Below, piece by piece: positions 33,637 to 41,545 of a stretch of DNA of 64,000 nucleotides; the first letter of the stretch is position 1; every line of letters starts with the position of its first letter. Position numbers and translations under genes: made by a program. Under the pieces are notes generated by a model that was not told the origin of the DNA, did not search any database, and saw only the letters and a list, made by a program, of their open reading frames with translations. Source of the DNA: Agrococcus lahaulensis DSM 17612 (GTDB lineage Bacteria > Actinomycetota > Actinomycetes > Actinomycetales > Microbacteriaceae); contig NZ_AULD01000005.1 of the NCBI RefSeq assembly GCF_000425105.1, positions 248,001 to 312,000 on the forward strand. The letters are read 5' to 3'.

Positions 33637-35034
33637 ATGACCAGCATCGACCGGAGCGCGCAACGACGGCGCGTGCTCGCCTCCTCCTTCGTCGGCACCA
33701 CGATCGAGTGGTACGACTTCTACCTCTACGGCACCGCATCCGCCCTCATCTTCAGCACGCAGTTCTTCCCCGAGGGCAGCGCGCTCGCCGGCACGATCGC
33801 GTCGTTCGCGACGCTCGCGGTCGGCATCGTGGTGCGACCGCTCGGCGGCATCATCGCCGGACACCTCGGCGACCGCATCGGGCGCAAGTCGCTGCTCGTC
33901 GCCTCGCTGCTGCTCATGGGCGTCGCGACGACGATCATCGGCCTGCTGCCGAACTTCGCGGCGATCGGCTGGTGGGCGGTCGTCGGGCTCATCGTGCTGC
34001 GCGTCCTGCAGGGCCTCTCGGCGGGCGCCGAGTGGGGTGGATCGGCGCTGCTGAGCGTCGAGCACTCGCCAGCCCGGCACCGCGGGCTCTTCGGCTCGTT
34101 CACGCAGCTCGGCTCCTCGGCGGGCATGCTGCTCGCGACCGGCGCCTTCTTCATCGTGCAGCAGGTGCTGAGCGCCGAGCAGTTCAGCGACTTCGGCTGG
34201 CGCATCCCGTTCCTCGTCTCGGCGGCGCTCGTCGCGTTCGGGCTGTGGATCCGGCTCGGCGTCGAGGATGCACCCGAGTTCGAGGAGCACCGCTCGACCG
34301 GCGTCACACGCGCGCCGGTCGCCGAGCTGCTGCGCAACCACCGGCGCCCGCTGCTCATCACGATCGGCCTGCGTCTCGGCCAGAACGCCGTCTACTTCCT
34401 CATCACCGTCTACATGCTCAGCTACCTCTCGAGCGAGCGCGGTGACACGACGTCGGGCGTCACCGCCGTCATGATCGCCTCGGCGCTCGGGCTCGTCGCG
34501 ACGCCGCTGTGGAGCTGGCTCTCCGACCGAGTGGGCCGCCGTCGCGTCTCGATCTTCGGCTACGCATCGATCGGCGTCTTCGGCTGGGCGCTGTTCGCGT
34601 TCCTCGACGCCGGCCCGCTCGCGCTGCTGCCGCTCGTCGTCGTCATCGGCGTCAACATCACCCACGACTCCGTCTACGGCCCGCAGGCCGCGTGGTTCGC
34701 CGAGCAGTTCCCGGTGCACGTGCGCTACTCGGGCGTGAGCCTCGGCTACCAGATCGGCTCCGTGCTCGGCGGCGGCCTCATGCCGATGATCGCCGCGCTG
34801 CTGTTCTCCGCCGGCGGCAACGAGCCGTGGCTCATCGCCGGCTACCTGTCGGTGCTCGCGGCGCTCTCGATCGTGGCTGCCCTCTTCGCCGCCGACCCCG
34901 CGCGCGACCGCCCCGGCACCGACCTGGGCGACCTGCATAGCGCGACCGAGCGCATCCGCTCTCAATCCGACCCTGAGACCACCCTGACCGAGGCCGAGCC
35001 CGCGCTCACCGCCACCGAGAGGACCGCACGATGA
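33637..35034 (+). CDS. MFS transporter (MHS type) under SAM riboswitch
   Basis: 465 residues, 12 predicted helices. Signatures: FVGTTIEWYDFYLYGTASALIF, GHLGDRIGRKSLL and RVLQGLSAGAEWGGSALLSVEHSP. The riboswitch upstream and the flavin monooxygenase downstream (4-base overlap) indicate import of an organosulfur compound or a methionine precursor; the substrate is inferred, not visible. GAGAGGA precedes ATG 33637. The tail after about 425 is polar and low in complexity. Confidence 0.9.
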   Translation: MTSIDRSAQRRRVLASSFVGTTIEWYDFYLYGTASALIFSTQFFPEGSALAGTIASFATLAVGIVVRPLGGIIAGHLGDRIGRKSLLVASLLLMGVATTIIGLLPNFAAIGWWAVVGLIVLRVLQGLSAGAEWGGSALLSVEHSPARHRGLFGSFTQLGSSAGMLLATGAFFIVQQVLSAEQFSDFGWRIPFLVSAALVAFGLWIRLGVEDAPEFEEHRSTGVTRAPVAELLRNHRRPLLITIGLRLGQNAVYFLITVYMLSYLSSERGDTTSGVTAVMIASALGLVATPLWSWLSDRVGRRRVSIFGYASIGVFGWALFAFLDAGPLALLPLVVVIGVNITHDSVYGPQAAWFAEQFPVHVRYSGVSLGYQIGSVLGGGLMPMIAALLFSAGGNEPWLIAGYLSVLAALSIVAALFAADPARDRPGTDLGDLHSATERIRSQSDPETTLTEAEPALTATERTAR

Positions 35035-36440
35035 CCCGCCCCCTGCTGCTGAGCGCCTTCGAGATGCTCGTGCCCAACCACCAGTCGCCAGGCCTCTGGC
35101 GGCACCCCGAGTCGCAGGCGCGCGACTTCGACACGCTCGGCTACTGGACCGAGCTCGCGAAGACGCTCGAGCGCGGCGGCTTCTCGGCGCTGTTCCTCGC
35201 CGACATCCCGGGCGTCTACGACGTCTACGGCGACGGCATCGAGGCGACCGCACGCGGCGGCGTGCAGTTCCCGGTGCTCGACCCGCTCGTCGCGGTGCCG
35301 GCGATGGCGGCTGTCACCGAGCGGCTCGGCTTCGGCGTCACGGCGTCGGTCACCTACGAGTCGCCCTACCTGCTCGCGCGCACGCTCACGACACTCGACC
35401 ACTTCACCGGCGGCCGCATCGCGTGGAACATCGTGACCTCCTACCAGGACTCCGCCGCGCGCAACCTCGGCTACGACAAGCAGCTGCCGCACGACGTGCG
35501 CTACGACCGCGCCGACGAGTACATGCAGGTCATGTACAAGCTCTTCGAGGGCTCGTTCGAGCCGGATGCGGTGGTCGCCGACAAGGAATCGGGGGTCTGG
35601 GTCGACCCCGACCGCGTGCACCCGATCGGGCACGAGGGCGAGTGGTTCAAGGTGCCGGGCTACGCGCTCGCGCACCCGGGGCCGCAGGGCACGCCCTACC
35701 TCTTCCAGGCAGGCGCGTCGAGCCGCGGACAGGCGTTCTCGCTCGACCACGCGGAGGCGATCTTCTTCTCGGGGTCGACGCCGCAGCTCGTGCGGCGCTG
35801 GGTCGACGGCGTGCGCGACGGGCTCGTCGAACGGGGACGGTCGGCGGATGCGGTGAAGATCCTGACGATCGCGACCGTGATCGTCGCCGAGACCGACGAG
35901 GAGGCGCAGGCGCGGCTCGAGGAGTACCGGCAGCACGTCGACATCGAGGGCGCGCTCGCGCTCTTCGGTGGCTGGACCGGCGTCGACCTCTCCGGGCTCG
36001 ACCCGGATGCGACGCTCGAGCACGTGCAGACGGAGGCGAACCACTCGGCACTCGCGTCGTTCACGACCCTCTCGACCGGCCGCAAGTGGACGGTGCGCGA
36101 CCTCGCCGAGTTCGTCGCGATCGGCGGCCGCGGCCCGGTCATCGTCGGCTCCCCCACCACGGTCGTCGACGAGCTCGAGCGCTGGCGCGAGGAGTCGGGC
36201 GTCGACGGCTTCAACATCACGGCGGCGGTGCGGCCGGCGGACATCGAGCGCTTCGTCGATCTCGTGACTCCGGAGCTGCGGCGACGCGGGCTGCTGCCCG
36301 AAGCGGGCGATGAGTCGCAGGGGCTCACGCTGCGCGAGCAACTAGCCGGCGCTCATGCTCAACTCCCGCCGGATCACGTCGGTTCGAGCTTACGACGCGA
36401 GGGAGCACGCGCTAGCACCATTGCCCCTCGACGCAGTTGA
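35031..36440 (+). CDS. LLM-class flavin-dependent monooxygenase (NtaA/SnaA/DszA branch)
   Basis: 469 residues. Bacterial luciferase-like TIM barrel using reduced FMN and O2. NtaA/DszA-branch signatures: LLSAFEMLVPNHQSPGLWRHPES, YWTELAKTLERGGFSALFLADIPGVYDVYG, TASVTYESPYLLARTLTTLDHFTGGRIAWNIVTS and PYLFQAGASSRGQAFS. Likely oxidises an organosulfur compound (sulfonate, sulfone or thioether) to release sulfur, which fits control by the SAM riboswitch. Start overlaps the MFS stop (ATGA). The last ~33 codons are lower in GC than the rest and abut the restriction island, so the native C-terminus may be altered. Confidence 0.9.
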   Translation: MTRPLLLSAFEMLVPNHQSPGLWRHPESQARDFDTLGYWTELAKTLERGGFSALFLADIPGVYDVYGDGIEATARGGVQFPVLDPLVAVPAMAAVTERLGFGVTASVTYESPYLLARTLTTLDHFTGGRIAWNIVTSYQDSAARNLGYDKQLPHDVRYDRADEYMQVMYKLFEGSFEPDAVVADKESGVWVDPDRVHPIGHEGEWFKVPGYALAHPGPQGTPYLFQAGASSRGQAFSLDHAEAIFFSGSTPQLVRRWVDGVRDGLVERGRSADAVKILTIATVIVAETDEEAQARLEEYRQHVDIEGALALFGGWTGVDLSGLDPDATLEHVQTEANHSALASFTTLSTGRKWTVRDLAEFVAIGGRGPVIVGSPTTVVDELERWREESGVDGFNITAAVRPADIERFVDLVTPELRRRGLLPEAGDESQGLTLREQLAGAHAQLPPDHVGSSLRREGARASTIAPRRS

Positions 36441-36573
36441 AGCACCGCATGGCTGCACGCGATGTGGCGGACAAGTCGAGACATTCAGAGATCTGCGACA
36501 CGTCGAGACAGCTGCGCTCCTCCCGAGCCTTGGCGCAGCCTTGTGGGCGCTCAGCAGTACGGTGGAGACCAGC

Positions 36574-37800
36574 ATGCAACACAACCCAGCCCTTGCCTCG
36601 CCATCGATTCGTCCCCGCCCGGACAACGACGCTGGCAACGAGCCGCCACTGCGGGCTCTGAGCTTCTTCTCCGGTGCGATGGGCCTCGATCAAGGTCTGG
36701 AGATCGCCGGCTTGCACACGCTTCTGGCTTGCGAGAACGACCGCGCGAGCAGGGCAACGATTGCCGCTAACCGGCCGGACATCCCGATTCTCGAAGACAT
36801 CAACAAGTACTCCGCGTCGGACGTGCGGGCCGCAGCGGGATTGACCTCGGACGAGCCCATCGATGTGGTTGCAGGAGGGCCACCCTGTCAAGCGTTCAGC
36901 ACCGCGGGCGCTCGGCGCGGATTTAGCGACGATCGAGGCAACGTATTCCTGAAGTTCATTTCTTTGGCCGCTGAGCTGGATCCAGAATTTGTAGTAATCG
37001 AGAACGTCCGCGGATTGCTTTCGATGCCCGCTGCTAACGCCGGCAGTGCGGGAGATCGCTACAATCACCGGTTCGGCGCAATCGAATTGGTGTCGGATCG
37101 ACTTCGTGACGCAGGCTACGAGGTGACTTTCAATTTGTACAACGCGGCTAACTTCGGAGTTCCGCAGGTGCGTGAGCGAGTCGTGCTGGTCGCCGCACGA
37201 GGTCGCCGCTTGCCCTACCTCATGCCGACTCACAGCAACGACCCTGCATTCGGTCTCGCGCCGTGGCAGACGCTTCGCGAGGCGATTTCCGACCTAAGAG
37301 GGCGGCCTCATCAGCACGAGGAGTTCCCCGAGAAGCGTCTCAGGTTCTTTCGACTCCTGGAGGAGGGCCAGTACTGGCGACACCTCCCTGCTGAGTTGCA
37401 TGCCGAAGCAATGGGGAAGAGTCTTATGCTGGGTGGCGGAAAGACAGGCTTTTACCGACGCCTTGCATGGGACAAGCCGTCACCGACATTGGTTACGAGT
37501 CCCACGATGCCGGCGACCGACCTCGGACATCCGGAGGACTTGCGACCCCTTAGCGTCGAAGAGTATCGACGTATTCAGCAGTTCCCAGACTCTTGGCATA
37601 TTGAGGGCAAGATCCGCGATAAATATCGTCAGCTCGGCAACGCTGTGCCGGTAGGGCTTGGACAAGCTATCGGCGACCTCATCGTTCGCGCCCGGCGAGG
37701 CGAGTATATGGATCCTCCAGCGGGCTTCCCCTTCTCGCGCTACAAACTAACGTCGGATCGCGACTTGCTGGCGAACTCCTCACCCGCGGCGCGAACATAG
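36574..37800 (+). CDS. C5-cytosine DNA methyltransferase
   Basis: 408 residues. Motif I SFFSGAMGLDQGLE, motif IV GGPPCQAFS (catalytic Cys near 105), motif VI ENVRG (near 144), motif VIII PQVRERVVLVAARG, the target-recognition region, and motif X YRQLGNAVPVGLG (near 355). Transfers a methyl group from SAM to C5 of cytosine within a short site; the partner nuclease looks SinI/AvaII-like, which suggests GGWCC, an inference. ATG 36574 has GGTGGAG upstream; a longer frame from 36355 overlaps the monooxygenase. Its 3' end overlaps the convergent nuclease gene by 61 bases. Confidence 0.93.
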   Translation: MQHNPALASPSIRPRPDNDAGNEPPLRALSFFSGAMGLDQGLEIAGLHTLLACENDRASRATIAANRPDIPILEDINKYSASDVRAAAGLTSDEPIDVVAGGPPCQAFSTAGARRGFSDDRGNVFLKFISLAAELDPEFVVIENVRGLLSMPAANAGSAGDRYNHRFGAIELVSDRLRDAGYEVTFNLYNAANFGVPQVRERVVLVAARGRRLPYLMPTHSNDPAFGLAPWQTLREAISDLRGRPHQHEEFPEKRLRFFRLLEEGQYWRHLPAELHAEAMGKSLMLGGGKTGFYRRLAWDKPSPTLVTSPTMPATDLGHPEDLRPLSVEEYRRIQQFPDSWHIEGKIRDKYRQLGNAVPVGLGQAIGDLIVRARRGEYMDPPAGFPFSRYKLTSDRDLLANSSPAART

Positions 37801-38459
37801 GCTCGGAAACCTTCCTCCGACAGCGTGCCGGCAGCCTCGATGGGGAACGAGGCCCAGTTGGTGCTGCCGTTCTTGGCATGGAAGCGCCACCACTTCGAGA
37901 TATCGGTTCCCTTGCGGATCGCAGAACTGGATGAATTTTCAGTATTGTTGCGGCTTTTGACCTGTAGGGCGTGCCACTCTGCGCGCCCGTCAGGGGTGTG
38001 CTTGATGAAGTCGACCGCTCGAACCGAGCTGCCAGAGCACCAGACCCATCCCAGCGGCTCAAGCTCTTGAGCGATGTAGCGCTCAAGCAGTTCGCCGGAG
38101 AGGTTCTCTGCGACCATCGCGAGGCGGTGTGACTCCACAGCGCGCCGCAGCTCCGTGGGGGCGAATCCATAGAAGGTCTCGAGGATGTCGTCCATCAAAG
38201 GATCCTCGGCGGTGCCCGGCTGCGCGGGTGCGAGCACTGCGCGCCCCGCTCGGAACTTGTTGCCGAGATTGACGACGTATCCGACTGAGCCCGGCTTCGG
38301 AGCCATCGCACCTCTACCCACCGTAGGCATCAAACCGGGCGAGTAGTCGAGGAAGTCCAACACAACTTCAAACTTGGAGCGCAGGACACCGTCGAACTTG
38401 AGGCGCTGAAGCGCTTGCTCGATTGTGCTCGGGGACAGGGATGACAGCACGCTCACCAT
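37740..38459 (-). CDS. Type II restriction endonuclease, SinI/AvaII-like
   Basis: 239 residues. SSVRAVDFIKHTPDGRAEWHALQVKSRNN holds a PD-(D/E)xK-type core (Asp, then Gln-Val-Lys), followed by ENSSSSAIRKGTDISKWWRFHAKNGSTNWASFP, which matches my recollection of the SinI family cutting GGWCC. Pairing with a C5 methyltransferase supports a type II system. ATG 38459 is chosen because GTGGAG lies upstream. A promoter is visible at 38525-38553. Transcribed towards the methyltransferase and overlapping its end, so expression of the two may interfere. Confidence 0.82.
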   Translation of the reverse strand: MVSVLSSLSPSTIEQALQRLKFDGVLRSKFEVVLDFLDYSPGLMPTVGRGAMAPKPGSVGYVVNLGNKFRAGRAVLAPAQPGTAEDPLMDDILETFYGFAPTELRRAVESHRLAMVAENLSGELLERYIAQELEPLGWVWCSGSSVRAVDFIKHTPDGRAEWHALQVKSRNNTENSSSSAIRKGTDISKWWRFHAKNGSTNWASFPIEAAGTLSEEGFRAYVRAAGEEFASKSRSDVSL

Positions 38460-38524
38460 CGGCGCTCCACTATTTCGATGCGCCTTGGCGCGAGTCCGCG
38501 AAGAGGAATCTCTCGCTGCCTCGC

Positions 38525-38553
38525 AGACTACGTGAGCCTGAGTCACTAATCAA
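38525..38553 (-). promoter_or_regulatory. Promoter of the restriction endonuclease gene
   Basis: On the minus strand TTGATT (38553-38548), a 17-base spacer and TAGTCT (38530-38525) form a good sigma70-type promoter about 65-95 bases before the start at 38459. It lies in the gap after the EVE-DUF3883 gene, so the nuclease can be made separately from it. Confidence 0.65.
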
Positions 38554-38633
38554 GCGGGTCAGCAGTGCTCGGTCGCGGCCCGGCGTGGATCTCGTGCAGT
38601 CCGGCCAAGACTTCGAGGGCCGCCGTGCTGCAA

Positions 38634-39596
38634 CTACGAGGCGTCCGAGCCGCTGGGCAGTTCGTACTCGAGCTGAAGGTTGCGGAGGTGCCGATCTTCG
38701 GGGTACCAGTCTTGCCAGCGCCTGAGCTCTCCCCCGTAGCAGACATACTGCTGATCATCGTCTCTCACGAACTGTATGGCGTCCACAACGACGAGATCGG
38801 TGTAAGGGTAGACCCGAGCGTTTTGCACTTCATTCGTTGTGAGCAGTACGGTTCCAACCCTCGGAAGCGAGGATCCCTTCACCTCGACGCGCCGGATCTT
38901 GCTGGCCAGCGTCAACTCGAGGTCGTACGGCTTACCCAGCTCAGTGACATCTCTCGCTCCACGCCGCTCATACCACTGACGCGCTGCCGCCACCGAGTAC
39001 CGCTCGATCGCAAGACGAAGCTGAGTGTCGGACAAGAACCGCGGCCCGCCTCTCGCTGCGGTCGTTGGAACGCGTGGCAACGCCTGGCCGGTATCGATGT
39101 CGAATACTACAGGCAGCTCGAGCCCCACGAGCGCAAGGATCTCGAAGAGCTCCACAGGAAACTTGGTGAAATACGCCTGGTGGGCTCGCAATGGTCGGTA
39201 CGGCGAGAAGTTGAATGGGAAGTACTTGTAGTTGTCGTAGGCCGATTCAAGGACCGTCTGGGCGCGCATCAACTGCGCCTCAACTTCACGAACGTCCGTC
39301 AGCGAAATGATTCGCTCGAACGCCTCGAATTCGGCTAGCGGTACGACCCAACACTCCTGAGCCCGGCCGGCCCAAACCCTGGTGCCGACACTGGCCCCCT
39401 CCAGGACGACTGACGTCCCGATGAAGCCTTCCCCGCTGCGCCAATGCAGCACCACGTCGCCCGGCATCACGAACTGCAGCAACTGGTGTGACCAGTTCTT
39501 CGATTTTGGGGCGAACAGCTCCTCCCCCTGCAGCGGTCGGCTTAGCTTCTCCATCCAATATCTTTGCGCTGGATAGTTCTTCCACCATGCATGCAT
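38634..39596 (-). CDS. EVE-like domain fused to DUF3883 nuclease-like domain
   Basis: 320 residues. N-terminal region (1-120: HAWWKNYPAQRYW, GEELFAPKSKNWSHQLLQFVMPGDVVLHWRSGEGFIGTSVV) looks like an EVE/YTH-superfamily modified-base reader. C-terminal region (about 190-275: AIERYSVAAARQWYERRG, PYDLEL 223-228, RVEVKGSS 236-243, LLTTNEVQNARVYPYTDLVVV) matches DUF3883, a PD-(D/E)xK-like fold with Asp225, Glu238 and Lys240. The combination suggests a nuclease that reads modified DNA. Starts leaderless six bases after TATGCT (39608-39603). Upstream of the endonuclease on the same strand. Confidence 0.8.
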   Translation of the reverse strand: MHAWWKNYPAQRYWMEKLSRPLQGEELFAPKSKNWSHQLLQFVMPGDVVLHWRSGEGFIGTSVVLEGASVGTRVWAGRAQECWVVPLAEFEAFERIISLTDVREVEAQLMRAQTVLESAYDNYKYFPFNFSPYRPLRAHQAYFTKFPVELFEILALVGLELPVVFDIDTGQALPRVPTTAARGGPRFLSDTQLRLAIERYSVAAARQWYERRGARDVTELGKPYDLELTLASKIRRVEVKGSSLPRVGTVLLTTNEVQNARVYPYTDLVVVDAIQFVRDDDQQYVCYGGELRRWQDWYPEDRHLRNLQLEYELPSGSDAS

Positions 39597-39602
39597 AGCG
39601 GC

Positions 39603-39608
39603 AGCATA
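39603..39608 (-). promoter_or_regulatory. -10 box before the EVE-DUF3883 gene
   Basis: TATGCT on the minus strand, six bases before ATG 39596. It implies a leaderless transcript starting at the gene, at the right-hand edge of the island. Confidence 0.5.
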
Positions 39609-39740
39609 GAGGCGCCGCGCGACTCCGGACGCGCGCATCCTCTCGGTCTGCGCGTCACACTCCGTCACATCCCGCCGCGCTATCTGACAGCGTGAGACCA
39701 TGGAAGGCGACCCTCCGCATCCGCACCGGGAGCCTCCCCC

Positions 39741-40727
39741 ATGATCACGATCGACCACGTCAGCCGGCGCTTCGGCGACGGCCCCGACGCCGTCGTCGCG
39801 CTCGACGACGTCTCCATCGAGGTGCAGCGCGGCGAGATCTTCGGCGTCGTCGGGCAGTCGGGCGCCGGCAAGTCGACGCTGCTGCGCACCGTCAACGCGC
39901 TCGAGCGGCCCGATTCCGGCACCGTGACCGTCGACGGCACCGTCATCACCGGGCTCGAGGGCGCTGCCCTGCGGCAAGCCCGCCACAAGATCGGGATGGT
40001 CTTCCAGCACTTCAACCTCGTCGGCAACCGCACGGTCGCGCAGAACGTCGAGTTCGCGCTCGAGGCGGTCGGCGTCAAGGGCGACGAGCGCCGCCGCCGG
40101 GCGCTCGAGATGCTCGACCTCGTCGGCCTCGCCCACCGCGCGAACGACCGCCCCGCGCAGCTCTCCGGCGGCCAGCGCCAGCGCGTCGGCATCGCCCGCG
40201 CGCTCGCCTCGCAGCCCGACGTGCTGCTGAGCGACGAGGCGACGAGCGCGCTCGACCCCGAGACGACCCGGCAGATCCTCGACCTCATCAAGCGCCTCTC
40301 GGGCGAGCTCGGCCTCACCGTGCTCCTCATCACCCACGAGATGGACGTCGTCAAGCGCATCTGCGACTCCGCCGCCCTCATGGAGCAGGGCCGCGTCGTC
40401 GAGCAGGGCGCGCTCGAGCAGCTCATCCGCACGCCCGGCTCGCGCGTCGCCGCCGAGCTCTTCCCGGTCGGCGAGGCGCACTACACGCCCGGCCACCGCA
40501 TCATCGACGTCACCTACACGGGCCTCAGCGCCGACCGGCCGGTCATCGCGCAGCTCTCGCGCGACTTCGGCCTCGACGTGTCGATCCTCGGCGCCGCACT
40601 CGAGACGATCCGCGGCCACCAGGCCGGCCGCACGCGCCTCGCCGTGCCCGGTGACGCATCCGTCGCCCTCAAGGTGATCGACCGGCTCACGTCGCAGGGC
40701 GTGACCGCGTGGGAGGTGCACCCGTGA
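39741..40727 (+). CDS. metN: Methionine ABC transporter ATP-binding protein
   Basis: 328 residues. ABC ATPase with Walker A GQSGAGKST, signature LSGGQRQRVGIARAL, Walker B DVLLSDEATSALDPE, and a C-terminal NIL domain (about 250-328) that binds methionine and inhibits transport. Powers import of D/L-methionine with MetI and MetQ. GGGAGCC lies before ATG 39741. Probably once part of the SAM-riboswitch unit at 33462 but now separated by the island; no second riboswitch is seen in the 130 bases before it. Confidence 0.95.
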   Translation: MITIDHVSRRFGDGPDAVVALDDVSIEVQRGEIFGVVGQSGAGKSTLLRTVNALERPDSGTVTVDGTVITGLEGAALRQARHKIGMVFQHFNLVGNRTVAQNVEFALEAVGVKGDERRRRALEMLDLVGLAHRANDRPAQLSGGQRQRVGIARALASQPDVLLSDEATSALDPETTRQILDLIKRLSGELGLTVLLITHEMDVVKRICDSAALMEQGRVVEQGALEQLIRTPGSRVAAELFPVGEAHYTPGHRIIDVTYTGLSADRPVIAQLSRDFGLDVSILGAALETIRGHQAGRTRLAVPGDASVALKVIDRLTSQGVTAWEVHP

Positions 40728-41536
40728 TCGACCCCGCCGCGCCGGAGTTCTGGCCGCAGCTCTTCGCCGTGCTCCTCGAGGGCACGTGGGAGACGCTCTA
40801 CATGACGGCGATCGCGATGGCGATCACGTTCGTCGTCGGGCTGCCGCTCGGCATCGTGCTCGTCGGCACCGAGCCCGGGCGCTTCCTCGAGGCGCCGCTC
40901 GGCCGGCGCTGGCTCGGCCGCGCGATCAACGCGGTGCTGGGCTTCGTCGTCAACCTCGGCCGCTCGGTGCCGTTCATCGTGCTGATGATCGCGCTCATCC
41001 CGGTGACGCGCTGGCTGCTCGGCTCGTTCATCGGCACCGGCCCCGCGATCGTGCCGCTCACGCTCGTCGCGATCCCATTCTTCGTGCGCGTCGTCGAGAT
41101 CGCCGTGCGCGAGGTCGACCCGGGCCTGTTCGAGGCGGCCGAGTCGCTCGGCGCCTCCCGCTGGCTCGTCGTGCGGCGCGTGCTGCTGCCGCAGGCGTGG
41201 CCCGCGATCGCGCTCGGCACCGCCACGACGGTCACCTCGATCATCAACTTCTCGGCGATGGTCGGCGTGGTCGGCGGCGGCGGCCTCGGCAACGTCGCCC
41301 TCACCTACGGCATGCAGCGCTACAGCGCCCTCCACATCGTCTTCGTCGTCATCATCCTGTTCGTCATCGTGCAGGTCGTGCAGTGGCTGCTCACTCGGCT
41401 CGCACGACGCCTCAGCGGCGCCACCCCCGCCGCCGGCCGCACCGCCCGACGGACCGAGCGCGCCGCGCTCGACCTCGACGACGCATCCATCGTCTCCGCG
41501 CCCGCCCGCGGCGACGCCGACTCCCCCACCCGTTAG
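40724..41536 (+). CDS. metI: Methionine ABC transporter permease
   Basis: 270 residues, five predicted membrane helices, with the coupling motif EAAESLGASRWLVVRRVLLPQAWPAI. Forms the membrane channel for MetN/MetQ. GTG at 40724 overlaps the metN stop (GTGA). The C-terminal about 40 residues are polar and longer than in enterobacterial MetI. Confidence 0.94.
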   Translation: MIDPAAPEFWPQLFAVLLEGTWETLYMTAIAMAITFVVGLPLGIVLVGTEPGRFLEAPLGRRWLGRAINAVLGFVVNLGRSVPFIVLMIALIPVTRWLLGSFIGTGPAIVPLTLVAIPFFVRVVEIAVREVDPGLFEAAESLGASRWLVVRRVLLPQAWPAIALGTATTVTSIINFSAMVGVVGGGGLGNVALTYGMQRYSALHIVFVVIILFVIVQVVQWLLTRLARRLSGATPAAGRTARRTERAALDLDDASIVSAPARGDADSPTR

Positions 41537-41545
41537 GAACCACCC

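Larger units (their letters stand above)
36340..39610. other. Compositionally foreign restriction-modification island
   Basis: From near the 3' end of the monooxygenase gene to about 39610 the sequence is clearly lower in GC, with AT-ending codons and TTT/TTG/AAT runs seen nowhere else in the window. It carries the methyltransferase, endonuclease and EVE-DUF3883 genes and nothing for mobility. No flanking repeats were found by eye. It splits SAM-controlled sulfur genes from metNIQ. Confidence 0.75.

Noticed and set aside
38565-39338. A 257-codon plus-strand frame inside the island
   Set aside because: Opposite the EVE-DUF3883 gene, no recognisable domain, and the minus-strand frame has clear motifs and a promoter.
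36340-39610. Integrase-, transposase- or repeat-bounded mobile element
   Set aside because: The foreign composition is clear, but no recombinase gene or flanking direct/inverted repeats were found, so it is reported only as an island.
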